From Rhizophagus irregularis (taxonomy: Eukaryota > Glomeromycota > Glomeromycetes > Glomerales > Glomeraceae): a stretch of 64,000 nt of DNA. The position numbers and the translations under genes were made by a program. Positions 45,001 to 56,714 of the stretch are shown here, one piece after another (position 1 is the first letter of the stretch; each line of letters opens with the position of its first letter). The notes below the pieces were generated by a model, which worked only from the letters and a program-made list of their open reading frames with translations, was not told where the DNA came from and ran no database searches. Where the stretch lies: the NCBI RefSeq assembly GCF_026210795.1, contig NC_089432.1:620001-684000 (forward strand). Direction: 5' to 3'.

Positions 45001-46565
45001 TTGGTTGGGATTTTATTTATTAAATACCGAAAGAATTCAATTAAAATTTGAGGGATGGAGAAGATATTTTAGCCTTTATAATTTTTTTGACTTGTTTTCA
45101 GTCATTTTTCCATTAGTAATAAATAGTTTAAATCTATACTTTGGTACTAAATTCCCAAATCCAGATGAACCACCAGAAATATTTCAAGAGCAAATTGTAC
45201 AATTTACAAGAGACTATCGATTATTTATTATTCTTAATTCATTTGCAGTTTTAGTAATGTGGTTGGAACTTTTTTTGGTAAGTTTTTGAATGATATTTAT
45301 ATATACATAACGTTTGAATATTTGATACTAACTTTATTTTTAATAAAAATAGTTGTTACGATATTTTGAAAGATCTGGAGCTTACATTTATATTTTAGTT
45401 AATATCTTTAAACAAATTATACCTTTCTTGATTTTTATTCTAGTGGTTGTCCTCGGATTTGGTCATGCTATGTGAGTGAAGGTTTTAAAAAAAAATTCCA
45501 AAAAAGTAACGTTGACGATCGATATTTTTACTAAAATTTCGTAATAAAATTTAATTTATTTTTAATAGGTTCGTTTTACTTAATAATACTAAAATCATAG
45601 ACATTAAACCTGATGGTTCCTCTTTTACAATCACACCTACTGATTCTGATTCAAATCAACCATTACCATATAATGTGGAACAATTTATTGATGTGGATAG
45701 TAAATCAGATAATTTTTACTCAAATTTTATTAAATCTGTTGAATCAGTTTTCTTTTGGACTGGCGGTCGTTGGGATCAATTGGAACAATGGGATTTTTGG
45801 CCAGTAGATGTTTATTCTATTATTGGTAGTATCCTTCTCGTTACAATTTTGCAGAATATGTTGATTGCGATCATGACGTAAGTTTTAATATATATAAAAA
45901 AAAAAAAAATGTTTTTTTTATATTGATCATAGTTCAAATAAACTTATATATAATATTTAATTTGTAGTGGTGCATATGAAAATGCACAAGAAATTGGTAG
46001 ACATGCAGTATTAGAATATCGAGCGGAATTGATCGAAGATTATGAAACGGTCGAAAAACCTCTTGGAAGTAAAAGAGGAAATCCTCGATATATTTATTAT
46101 ATCGGAAAATCAGATTATATTGAAGAATGGTTAAGAAAATCTGAGAAAGCAAGAAAAAATAAGGAGAATTTCTTATCAAAAGTTGATGACAAAAATCCTT
46201 GGGATGATGATGATGATGATGATGACGACGACGACGATGATAATGAAGGGGGAGGATATCATTATCAAGATCTTTCTACTGAGACTGATTCTATTACATC
46301 ACCAAGAAAAGAACAAGAAATTCCATTATCATTATATTGGTTTGTTGATGAAAATGATAATAAGGAGAAATTATCAAAATCAAAATCTTCAAACATTTCA
46401 TCTAAATCAACTAATATTATTCAAAATGATGATGATGGTGATGGTGATGAAACTAGATTATTGAAAGAAAAAATTACATCCATGAAAAAAGAATTTTCTG
46501 GAAAATTGAATTCTATGGAAGAAACTATCAAAAATTTAATCACTATAATACAAAATCAAAAATAA
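42046..46565 (+). CDS. WD40-repeat TRP-like cation channel, five exons
   Basis: 1388 aa in exons 42046-44468, 44560-45277, 45353-45471, 45569-45877, 45968-46565; every join uses GT..AG and keeps frame. The first ~800 residues are beta-rich with WD40-like strands (HQYIAISPDGTQIVTL, PTIVVWDLFSG, ESTVQVWRK). Then come six hydrophobic segments: ~913-930 (ALIYVVFAFFFAI), ~945-960, ~981-1003, ~1028-1046, ~1056-1090 and ~1168-1190 (SIIGSILLVTILQNMLIAIM). A pore-loop candidate, FFWTGGRWDQ, sits at ~1149. The cytosolic tail has a run of about 13 Asp (~1268), Ser-rich linkers and a terminal coiled coil. This is the layout of fungal TRP-like ion-transport proteins with an N-terminal WD40 region. It probably conducts cations, Ca2+ included, across a membrane; ion and gating are inference. 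Confidence 0.85.
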
Positions 46566-47600
46566 TTTAAATTTTTTTTTAAAAAAATTACCTGATAAAT
46601 TTATTTAGTTTTTTTTTAAAAAAAAAAGTTAATATTTTTTGAACATTTTTGAGCGTTTTTTATTTTTTATTATTTTTGTAATATATATTATTTATATGTA
46701 TACGTTATGTAATTTTTAAGTTCGGTTATTAAAGACTTTTATTGGCATTATAAAAAATATAAAATTTCACTTATTACCAATTGACACTATAAAAAAATAT
46801 AAAAATCGGTTTTAAAAGTTAAAAATGGCTTTTGAATGTCATATACACAATAAAATATTAAAAAAAAATTTAAAGTACAATAAATTGCTTGCGATTGCTG
46901 CGTCATCAACTACGCGAGAATTTAAGTGATACAAAAAAGTCAATAAAAAAAATAAAACAATGGAGAAAACGATCACCAAAAAACAAAGTTTTATTGCATT
47001 AATGTAATGTTTTGTGGGTTAAAATGAATCATTTGTTTATTATTTAGTAAAAACCCATAGGGGTGAACTGATATGTTACTGTTATCACTGGTTTTGACGA
47101 TTGGTGAGGTAGATAAATCGGAATATATCTGTATAAATAATGAACAATTGGTAATAAAGCGTATACGATGTATAACGAAAGGTCAATAAACGATAATAAA
47201 TAATGCGGTAAAATGAGATGGATTTAATACGCGAAATCTAAAACAATTCGGCAGGGTTATTTATACTTTAATAAAATACAATATTACTGCCTCTTTCGAC
47301 GCACTGTAATATTCGTATATTTATCTCTTTATAAAATAAAACCAACACACACTTTCAAACCCTCCACAAATCGGTCCTGTATACATCGTTCAAAATTCGG
47401 TACCAATTCGCCTATCGAACATATTCGTCATCCGACCAATTTTACCCTCCGGCCAAATTCGCTAATCAGACGATTTTGTCCAGTTAAGCCACTTCTATCT
47501 TTAGCCACCCACCTATATGTATAATTCTTTATTCTATGTCTGACGAATAAGTTTTGTACGAGAATTGTGTATCGTTGTATTATTAGGTCTTCCACGCCTA
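46566..47600. other. intergenic, no gene
   Basis: A T-rich 3' flank with poly-T/A runs (46570-46640) after the channel stop probably holds its polyadenylation site. 47350-47480 is G+C richer with TTCGCC / CCGACCAATTT / CCGGCCAAATTCGC phrases, similar to the TTCGGCGAAA repeats, and is likely repeat debris. Confidence 0.45.
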
Positions 47601-47611
47601 AATGACACCAA

Positions 47612-48860
47612 CCTAGATAATAGGTGAAGTATTAGAATCTGTTTTTAATAAAAAATGGGCTGAAAAAATTACTCAAGTTAAACAAAGAGATGATGCTGAT
47701 ATAGAGAGTGGTAAGTTATCACTTTTTATATTAGAACACTTGAAAAAACAAAGCCGAATTTTAGTGCTATTATGTAATGAGTACTATTAATATTTAGTTT
47801 GAGATACTTTTTGATTTATTTATTTATAATAATATATCACTAACTTATTATTTTCTTATTACTTGATACATTAGAATAATAATCTAATAATGGATATAAG
47901 TAATAGATGAGAAAGCAAGAAAGGTTATTATTTACTAAAGAAAAATCGGACTTAATCTCCCTACGCAACAAAAGAATTATATTTAAAGACCAAATGACAA
48001 CGCTAGACAGAAGCTTCTTAGAAACTTGGCCAGAAATCAAAAACAAGCTTAACAACAAGTTTAAAGGTCGCACTCCTCAATGGTTCAAAAAACTCGAAGC
48101 TGACGGTATCCTCACAGACTTTAACAGACGCTTAATAAACCCGTTGTCGACGCCAAGAAACGCATGAAACTATTAAACAGTACAACAATATGTTTTATTG
48201 GCAACAAACACACCATTGATTTACTAATCTCACTCGCACATTTAATTGTGAACGAACAAAATATCCCAATTTTGGGAGTCAGTAAAGATTTTGACAGTGC
48301 TGTTGGTTGGGCAGATAAGTAGCGGTGAGAATTGCGAAACCTTCTGCTTTGATTGAAGAAAGTTTAAGAGTGGTATTGACATGAAACGCTAGTGGTGTGG
48401 AATTTGCTATCTTTCAATATATTGAAGAAATATAGCTGTTTGTTTTTCTACTTTTGCTGGACTTTTGGATGAACCAGTCAAAAAAATTTAACCCATGTTG
48501 GTAGTAAACGGAGGGACATTAACACTTTTTATAGCGTTAACAACGCGATCACTTCAGACCGAAAATCTTAAAAATTAGATACTTAATCGAAAACAATCAG
48601 CTCAAAGTGAATCTTTACAAAGCAAAAGCCCATTCAAACGTTCTCTACAACGATCTCGCGGATACTGAAGCAAAAAAAAGGCCTCGACGGCATGGTGTAT
48701 AAACATGTCATGAAGTTTGGTATTGCGGGTAAAAGAATTAAAGGTGGCGCATCTGTGATGTTTTTTTGTAAATTTTCTGATGTCTGTCGATGGTGAAATA
48801 GTGGCATTTGGTACGAATTTGGGATTGATGTATTTTCCGATGTAATCTTTGATTATCTGT
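47612..48860 (+). pseudogene. retroelement remnant with RNase H region
   Basis: Pieces on the plus strand in shifting frames: VLESVFNKKWAEKITQVKQ (47618-47700), an 86-codon frame from 47907 (MRKQERLLFTKEKSD.., SFLETWPEIKNKLNNKFKGR, TPQWFKKLEADGI), FIGNKHTIDLLISLAHL..ILGVSKDFDSAVGWADK (48205-48320), LLDEPVKK (48455-48480), and LYKAKAHSNVLYNDLADTEA (48605-48670). The last has the K.KAHS...ND.AD signature of RNase H. Multiple stops and frame changes show it is dead. The order suits the C-terminal part of a non-LTR element, of a different family from the LINE at 30.7 kb. Confidence 0.6.
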
Positions 48861-48870
48861 CCATCGAGTT

Positions 48871-50126
48871 TCAATTGTGATTGTTATTGTAATTGTTATT
48901 GTAATTATTGTAATTGGAATTGGAATTATTATAATTATAATTGTAAGTACTATAATTGTAATTGTGAACAATAAAATTTGTACGAGCTCGCCTACTAATG
49001 GGAGTTTTCCGAATTCCAAATTCTTTCATAATTCGTTCTTCACGTTCTTTTTCCTCGGCAAGTATCATGTCAACTTCTGTAACTTCAGCCTTACTATTTA
49101 AAGCAGCAGTAACTTCGGCTATCATATTAGATATTTTACAATTAATTCTTTTATAGATAATATCTTCATCATCATCGACATTACTATCAGAATGAGTATC
49201 CGTAAGTTCTTTAAGGATAATATTTTCATCATCATCGACATTATTATCGTAATGAGTATTCGTATTATTAACATTATTACTCATATGTTCAACAGATGAT
49301 GATTTGCGACGTATAAATCTACGACCACGACGAACACGGAATTGTCTTCGTCGTGAAGTTGAATTTGTTGGTGAATGGGTTGGTGTAATTTTTTGAGAAG
49401 TTTGAATAGTTGGATGATCTTGTCGTGAAATTATAAGTGAAGGTCTAGTTTCAGTTTGAGTAGTTGGATAATCTTTTTGTTGTGAAGGTGGTGTAGAAAT
49501 TGCAAGTGAAGGTTTAGTTTCAGTTGTGGTTGTATTAGTAGTTGCAAATGTTGTTGTTGTTGTTGTTGTTGATGGCTTTAAATAAAGTAAAAGTGTTAAT
49601 ATTTATTATTTAGTTACGAACGATACTAAAAATGAAACAACAATAATAAAGAACATACCATAGACCAAGAATTATCGTAAGGTGGAGGAAGTTCTTCATC
49701 TTCAACAGTTTCTACATTTTCACCCCAAGTAGAAACTGAATGACTTCCGGTTAATATATTATTAGCATCAGTGACAAAAGCGTAAGTAAAGGTACCAAGT
49801 TCTACAACTTTATATATAAAGTTTGCGACAACTCCAGGACGACATATTTTAGAAATTTCTTCTTGTTGTTGTTGATATTTTTTAAAAAACATTTTGGTAT
49901 ATAGTAATATATATTGGAAGAAATTTAGAGTAAAGAACAACAAAAAGAATAAAAAAATCGATTTTTGTCCGGTTAAAATATTAATGGCATCAGTGACAAA
50001 AGCGTAAGTAAAGGTACCAAGTTCTACAACTTTATATATAAAGTTTGCGACAACTCCAGGACGATGTATTTTAGAAATTTCTTCTTTTTGTTGTTGTTGA
50101 AAATTTTGTATTGAAGTTGATTGCAT
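48871..50126 (-). CDS. unknown two-exon protein with duplicated N-terminus
   Basis: 390 aa: exon 1 50126-49659, exon 2 49575-48871, joined at SM/PSTTTT with GTATGT..TTTAAAG borders and the frame kept. The N-terminus holds two near-identical segments (QQQ.EEISKI.RPGVVANFI, KVVELGTFTYAFVTDA.NIL) 74 residues apart, with a hydrophobic stretch between (SIFLFFLLFFTLNFFQYIL). After GENVETVEDEELPPPYDNSW comes a Thr/Ser/Pro-rich region, a basic block (RRRQFRVRRGRRFIRRK), acidic NVDDDEN/ITDTHSD repeats and an Asn/Tyr tail. PPPY could bind WW domains. The alternative start in the inner copy (MFFKKYQQQQEE) would give a shorter protein without the hydrophobic stretch. No family was recognised. Confidence 0.65.
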
Positions 50127-50190
50127 TTTGTGTGATATTTTTTAAAAAAAATTTTGGTATATAAAAATATATATTGAAAGAAATGTAGAG
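49747..50190. repeat. 222-bp direct tandem duplication at 5' end of unknown gene
   Basis: Two copies start at CCGG 49747 and CCGG 49969, period exactly 222 bases (74 codons). They share exon sequence (GTGACAAAAGCGTAAGTAAA, CTCCAGGACGA) and also the 5' leader (TTTTTTAAAAAA, ATTTTGGTATATA, GTAGAGTAAAGAA, AAATCGATTTTTGT). The former upstream leader of the inner copy is thus now inside the coding frame. Few differences imply a recent event. Confidence 0.9.
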
Positions 50191-50204
50191 TAAAGAAAAT
50201 CGAT

Positions 50205-51660
50205 TTTTGTTGCTTCGGTGCGAGGTATTTATTATATATTCGAGAGTAACGGGTATTGGTAAAGAAAAATTTTAATTTTTTTTTTTTGCGTATTTTTAAA
50301 ATTCATGTATGTATGTATGTGTATATATATATAATTTTTTTTATACATGTATAGGATGACTCAAAGGATTACTCAATATTTTTAAGTTGATACGATGATA
50401 AATTTCACGATAAAACCAAACAATTATCACACGCACAGAAATTTGAATTTACGTAAACATCCAACACCTGACGAAAAAAAAAATCGGAACTGTAATATGA
50501 GTAATAATAATAATAATTAATTTGTAATTAGATAATTAAATAATATTTATTTGCATAATGTGATATAAAGGATATATTGTATTAAAAAAAAAAAAAGTTC
50601 ATATAAACATTATGTATTACGACAAACACTTGTTTTTTTTCTTATTTTTTTAAGAAACTCCATAAGCCTGCTTTAACTGAAGTGAGTACCATAACTGAAT
50701 TTACTACGCAACCTTCTACGAGTTCCATGTTGAAAAAGTATAACTTTTGGAGTAACTTGTTGATTAAAAAAATGATGTGCGTGAAAATTAATGGCGAAGC
50801 GCGAAATAGGTTGAACCTCGTGATTTATGACTCATTATTCTTCCAATAATCTAATAATCTAAATCTAGGATAAACCCAAAAAAAAAATATACATTTGATA
50901 TAATATACATATAAGTAATATATAATATAATATAAATGTATTAACTAATTATAATGATGGTTACGATAATCAATTTTAGGAAAACAATTGTAACCTAGAA
51001 ATACATTGTTTCAATTACTCTAGTTATATAATATTAAAGAATTACATCGTACATAATTTTATTTGAAGATACTATAAGATTAGTTGTCCATTAGATATAA
51101 TGCATTAGAGACAATTATATAAGTATGACTAATAATTAATAAATAATAATCAGTAGTCAAAAAGAAGATCTAATAGATCAAATTTTATTGTTAATATTGT
51201 GTTATTATTAATATTCAAATTCTATCTTTGAAGGTATGGAGAGTCAATAAAAGAAATGAACAGATTACTCAGTGAAACGATCAAATATTTGAACAAAATG
51301 AAGCAAATATACCTCAATAACAATATATCAGTATGGTATAATGGATAGATATAAAAAAATTTTTTGGGATTTTTTTTTTTAATAACAATACTAGATTGGT
51401 ATAGTACAATAGTTACTAGCATAAAAGAAAGAAATTTGCTCGAAAAAAACCTCATCATTTGATCGGGAATGTCGATCATTTTTGGATCTTATTTCGGAAA
51501 ACCTTTCAGTCACGCGTTCTTCATTGTAACATTAATCTTCAATAGATCAAGTTTAGGTAGATTTTATGACAAAACTTTAATATTACAATCTATTATATAA
51601 ATTAGGTATTTTTAAAATATTATCTTTTTTTGGAATATATAAATTATAACTTTAGTTAAT
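50205..51660. other. intergenic, no gene
   Basis: AT-rich. Poly-T at 50275-50287, a GTAT/TA microsatellite at 50308-50330, and A-runs. The minus-strand frame at 51222-51479 is Ile/Leu/Phe-rich low complexity without a domain. Confidence 0.45.
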
Positions 51661-51692
51661 TACTAGCAATCACTCGTTGCTTTCGCACGGGA
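51661..51692 (-). mobile_element. Helitron-like 3' terminus, degenerate
   Basis: On the minus strand, CCCGTGCGAAAGCAACGAG is followed by a few bases and CTAG then T. This matches the terminus at 39468-39499 (TGCGAAGCAACG, GCTAGT) with one extra A and one stem mismatch. The body would extend to higher coordinates, i.e. over the second micro-exon array. The 5' end was not found. Confidence 0.45.
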
Positions 51693-52600
51693 CCAATGAG
51701 CTTGTTTAAATAGAAAAATTTAGTATTATAATGTAATACTAAGTAAATTAAGGATACTTTGCAGAAACCTATTGATTTTGAAAAATATGGTAAAAATATT
51801 TTTAAAATATGATTGACATATTGCGTATACATTTCTGTTAACTCTGTTGTAACTCGATAACGGCAATATATTGAACATATGTTAAAAAACACATGATTAA
51901 AATATGTTTAAAATATGTTTACTATATATCAAAAATATGTCAAAATTTATGAAAAAAATGTGATATTTATATTTTTATTATATATCAAAAATATCATTAT
52001 AATATATTGCAAGTAATACAATTTATTATATATTAAAAATACACTAAAATATTACAATTATACATTTTACATTGAAATTATAATAAAAACAAAACTATTA
52101 TAATGCCTTCACTGCACAATTTTTGTTACATTCTTGATTTGGATCATTGTGATTTATTCGCAAGGAAATTTCCAAGTCAAATCATGTGACCTTTCTGTAC
52201 GACCCTCTCAATGATAAGGAAACAAAATTATTACTGTACTTTTTTGTATGTTCGCCATTCTCACATCTTATCTCCCTTTTGCAACTCTCCTGGTCACTTC
52301 CTTTCCATCTCATTTGGAGGTCACACTTATTCTTTTGCGATTTTCTTCAGACTGTTAAATACTGTAAGTTGCGGGTAGGATAATAAATAGTAGTAGTAAT
52401 TAGTCTAGATTTCTTGTATGATATTTTGCAATACACTGTAGGTTATTTTTATTAGTATATTTGCTTGTTTGTGGACATGTAAATTTTCAATAAGTAATTT
52501 TATTTCTATTTATACAATACAAGATGCTTGATCATTTAAAAAAAAAGTAAAGTCAAAACATTAGTAAAAAATTCGTTAAAGAAATAAAACCAAAGGAACT
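51693..52600. other. AT-rich with TATATATCAAAAATATG repeats
   Basis: TTATATATCAAAAATAT occurs at about 51925, 51978 and 52030, and again in the minisatellite at 54.9-55.3 kb. CTTTGCAGAAACCT at 51755 has an inverted counterpart (GGTTTCTGTAAAG) near 55290. 52186-52383 is a G+C richer 65-codon frame (MTFLYDPLNDKETKLLLYFF..) without a domain and not trusted as a gene. Confidence 0.45.
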
Positions 52601-52612
52601 TCCAATACTTAC

Positions 52613-53610
52613 CAAAATCTACAAATCCAAGGTTCCATTGCCTAAAAATGAAATAAATAAAATTGAAATTTTAATAAAATGCTCAATAAAGAAAATTTTT
52701 TAAAAAAAATTCTGAAGATTCTTACAATAAATTAAGTGTATGTACAACTGTTTAAAAAAAAGAAATAAATAAACTGTTAGTAAAGTTCGCTAAAAATAAA
52801 AAAAATTTAATAAAAAATTTTGAGACTAACCAAAATCCTGAGCTAAGAAACTAAAGAGCTGCTAAAAAAGAAAAAATCAAAATGTTACAAATGACAGTTC
52901 GTCAAAGAGGTCCTGCACATCCAAAGTAATTCAGCCAGTTCAGTTGCCTAAAAAGAAGAAACAAATGAACATTTAGCAAAAGTTTATTAAAAAATATAAA
53001 ATAAACAAATAATAAAATCACACCCTAAAAATCTGCAACTACAAAAGAAGGAAAAATGAAAGGATGTTGATAAATGTTTCATTTCGTCAAAAAAGAAAAA
53101 AAAGATAAAAAAGTTACCAAAAGTCCACATCTAAAGAGACAGCATCCAAAGAGGCCAGACATGCCATAATAAGAGCTACAAAAGAAAAAAATCAAAACAT
53201 TAATAAATATTTGTTAAAATAGAAATTCTAAAAAAAGAAATACCCACTCAATTCCAACGCGCACAAAGATTTAAAAACTTGCTAAAAAAGAGAGTAAATT
53301 GTAACATTAGTAAAATGTTTTGAAACTTTTAAAAACTTCCGAATACCCTTACCAAAAATCAACATATCTGAAGATCCCATTATCTAAGAAATGTTTCGTT
53401 GCTATAAGATAAATAATTAAAAAAAAACTTCCTACTGTACTCACATTCTAAATACCGTAGAACTAAGCCATCTAAGAATTAAGAAAACAACCATTAAAAA
53501 TTATTTGATAAAAAACAAAACAATTAAAGAAAACAAAATTGACAAATTCTACTGGAGGAGCTGAAAGAATTACCTAAAAAAAGCTTCCAGTTTCAGCATT
53601 TGAAGGGTAT
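52613..53610 (-). repeat. second tandem micro-exon-like array
   Basis: On the minus strand, about nine or ten units of TTTTTTAG, a 22-60 base core, then GTAAG/GTTAG/GTGAGT. Cores with visible borders: 53445-53471, 53353-53383, 53118-53175, 52613-52641. Several end in ..GATTTTG before GTAAG. Intervening introns are 60-110 bases and purine-rich on the plus strand. Cores are not obviously coding and lengths break the frame. The architecture mirrors 20.2-22.0 kb although core sequences differ. Possible upstream units reach 53820. Confidence 0.65.
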
Positions 53611-53829
53611 TTAACAATATGTTACGCTACTATTGGAATATCTTCCAATCATTTCTGTTGATACTCTGCATTAATTATATATCTGGAGATTTGAAAAATA
53701 TGAATCTGCGAAGAAACTGCTCTTATCTCCTTTTCCTTATCATTTTTTACACAACAAAATATACTTACGCCTAATACTAAACAACCTCCTACTATTTATT
53801 GTACCAAAGTGAATTTAAATGAATGAAAT

Positions 53830-54435
53830 TCAATATGGAAGCTAAAATCAAAATGTAAAATGTTAAAGAATTTTTGATTTTCTCTTGTGGGTACTTTTCA
53901 CTTTTTTTTAAAACTATGTATAAGAGAGAGGAGGGAATGATTGAAAGAAGGAAAATAGGAAATAGAGAGTAAAAAATAACAAAGTGGTGACCATATGGTG
54001 TTGAAATATATTATAACATTGATAAAGTGTTAGAAAAAATTAAAAGAATAGTTAAAAGTTTAAATAAGAAAATAAAATAAAATAAACTTTGTTAAAAAAA
54101 AGAGTTAAAAAAAGTTCAAAAAAAAAAGACCAAACTGCGGATTTATTATTAGTATTGCTTTAATCAGGTTAATCACATGATACACGTGATTCTAAATTAA
54201 TATAAATATAGGGCTTTTGCCGATATTTTTTTCAGTATTAAAAATTTTTTATATTATTATTGGTGTAAAAAGTAAGAAAGAATGAAAAGTTAGTAAGGAA
54301 TATTTTAGTCTGACCGCCAGCGGATAAGTGAATGAAACACTAACATTATGTTAGGAACCTCCTTAATGAACCAAATTAAGGAGAAGTAATTCATCATCTT
54401 AAAGTGCGTGGTTAATCAGGTTAAAATAGGAGAAA
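53830..54435. other. possible promoter side of the micro-exon array
   Basis: No ORF. On the minus strand a TATATTTATATTAA stretch (about 54195-54215) lies upstream of pyrimidine-rich sequence and the array, so transcription could start here. A G+C richer patch at 54310-54370 (TGACCGCCAGCGG, AGGAACCTCCTTAA) is unexplained. Confidence 0.35.
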
Positions 54436-54439
54436 GATA

Positions 54440-54840
54440 TGTTAAATTATATTACAGAGATTATATGAATTTTGCCATATGTAATTGATATTGTAGCTAT
54501 ATTTTATTCATGTGTTAATTATATTTCAAAGATTTTATGAATTTTGATATAGGGAATCGAAATAGTAGCTATATTTTATTCATTCTTAGAATTCACTAAT
54601 ATCATTAATTTAAGTTTATATTTTATATTTAATATATTTCAAAATATTGTAATAACTGTTTCGCTAATATCAATCATATTTTAATGCATTTCAAAATATT
54701 GTATTCATATTACGAAAATATTTGTTAATTCAAGTTCATCTTTAACATATTTTGAAAATATTGTAAAATTGTTTTGTTCATATTACAAAAATATTCACCA
54801 ATATCATTAATTCTCGTCATTTTTTATGTCTAACATATTT
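54440..54840. repeat. degenerate direct repeats
   Basis: GATTTTATGAATTTTG...GTAGCTATATTTTATTCAT appears twice (54455-54525 and 54527-54597). After it, TTTCAAAATATTGTA phrases recur at 54635, 54690 and 54760. Confidence 0.6.
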
Positions 54841-54869
54841 TACGAAAACTAGAGTTTTCTGCAAAGAAT

Positions 54870-55290
54870 ATTAAAATATTTTTTTATTATATATCAAAAA
54901 TATGACTATTATCTAACAGCATAAATCAAGGAAATTACGAACATGTTTTATACATCTGTTGATCATCTCATAATTATATAACGTGTATTAAAATATTTTT
55001 ATTACATATTGAAAATATGACTGTTATCTAATAGCATAATCAGGTTAATTACGAACATATTTTATACATCTGTTGATTATCTCATAATTATATAACACGT
55101 ATTAAAATAATTTTATTATATATCAACAATATGACTATTATCTAATAGCGTAAATCGAGGAAATTACGAACATGTTTTATACATCTGTTGATCATCTCAT
55201 AATTATATAACATGTACTAAAATATTTTTTTTATATATCGAAAATATGACTGCTATCTAACAATTATATGTTTATCATATTTATGAAAAT
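54870..55290. repeat. 114-115 bp minisatellite, ~3.5 copies
   Basis: Copies are anchored by ATATGAC at 54902, 55017, 55131 and 55245. Shared blocks: ATCTAA.AGC.TAATC, AATTACGAACAT, TTTTATACATCTGTTGAT, CTCATAATTATATAAC. Copies are 90% or more alike. Confidence 0.9.
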
Positions 55291-55369
55291 TGAAGGTTTC
55301 TGTAAAGTAGTTACGGAATTTAATTAGGTCTTTCGGTTCTTCTTTGTAACTACTGAAGTATGTTTTTTA

Positions 55370-56657
55370 TTTTTTTTATTTTTGTTATGTAATTTCCATT
55401 CCCTACTAACTTTATTTCTTCTTTTAATTTTATGGGTTTGGTTTTTACTTGGTTCCCCTGTTTATCTCATTTTCGTCCCTTCTCCATTTTTTTGTTTTCT
55501 TTTTGTCTCTTCATTTCTTTTGCTCTTTTTATTCTTCCCTTACTTCATTTTTTCTATTATTTTTATTTCCTCTTCGTTCCTTTCGTTTCGTTCCTTTACA
55601 CTACCCTTCGTTCCTTTTTTACACTACCCTTTGATCCTTTCATTTTTTATTCCCCTTTGCTCTATTTCGTCCCCCTCCATTCTTTTCATTTTTTTCATTA
55701 GTTCCCACTTGATCATTTTCGTCCCTATTTTTTCATTCACCCTCATTTTTTGATTAATTTTTTTAGAAATATTTTCGAAAAAACTTTAAAATTATGAAAA
55801 CACTACAAATATTTTCATTAATTAATTATAAATTTTTATAATTATTTCTTATTTTATATTACATCAATCTTAAACTTATAATCAACTTAGGAAAAATATT
55901 TGAATAATTAAATGTATTAGAATCTATTCATTTCATTTGCAGTATTATTATTCTTTTGGTACTTAATTTAACTAAACCATTTGAATTAAAATCTTTATTC
56001 AAAAATCTGGTGATTATTTAGAGAATTTCGGAATTCGGATATGGATTTGGTTATAATAATCTATTAAATCAACAATTTCAAACTATTTATCCAGCGTTCA
56101 ATTTAATTGAAAAAATCTTACCCATCTTTCTATCACGTCGGTCAATTTATATGTTATATTGATTTGTAAATATATTATTATAATATTTTATTTTTTATTT
56201 AATAATAAAAAAAATTGACAGAAAAAGAAAAAAAAATTTAAAAAAAATTTGGGGTCAAGAAAAAGGATAAAGAAAGAAATCAGTTTAAAAAAAAGGGAAA
56301 TTTCTGAAAAAAAAGGAACCCGAAAGACAATAAATCCAATCGAAAAAAAAAATAATATAAAAAAATTTGTCTTAAAAGACCAAAACAATGGGATTATTTA
56401 ATAAAAAAAAAAATTAAACCTAAACGTGAAAAAAACAAATTTTTAAGAAGGTAACGCAAATTTAATAGGTTTATTTAAAATTGATCTATTAATAAATTTT
56501 TATAACTTAAAATATTACTTATTTATAACAGCCTTTTATAGTATATGATTTAAATATTCCTGATAACTGTAAGTATTTGTTAAAATATTTCGTCAAATTT
56601 TATTGTATGTTGATATACTGTATGTTAATAATATTTTTTTCGTTTTCTTCATTTTAG
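55370..56657. other. strand-biased low-complexity region
   Basis: 55380-55755 is almost pure pyrimidine on the plus strand, with CGTTCCTTT/ACACTACCCTT repeats, giving three overlapping Phe/Leu/Ser frames that are artefacts. 56190-56450 is purine-rich on the plus strand. No gene supported in 55300-56657. Confidence 0.6.
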
Positions 56658-56714
56658 TTGATGATTCCAATTCAAATTATGCTAGTACATCTAAGACAAG
56701 CAGTAAATTAAAAG
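56658..56714 (+). pseudogene. orphan exon-like segment
   Basis: A 57-base open segment reading VDDSNSNYASTSKTSSKLK is bordered by TTCATTTTAG and GTAATC splice-like sequences. Neighbouring exons were not found. It may be the remains of a host gene; the origin is unknown. Confidence 0.35.

Noticed and set aside
45613-46464. Alternative-frame ORFs within the channel gene
   Set aside because: Shadows of exons 4 and 5; the Met-rich one is the GAT repeat in another frame.
48877-49101. Plus-strand ORF and a second minus-strand frame over the Asn/Tyr tail
   Set aside because: Shadows of the AAT/AAC repeat coding the unknown protein's tail.
51222-51892. Minus-strand ORFs of 78-85 aa
   Set aside because: AT-rich, no motif, overlap the Helitron-like end and repeats.
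55382-55753. 123-aa and overlapping Phe/Leu/Ser-rich frames
   Set aside because: Three frames are open at once because the DNA is nearly pure pyrimidine with CGTTCCTTT repeats; no domain.
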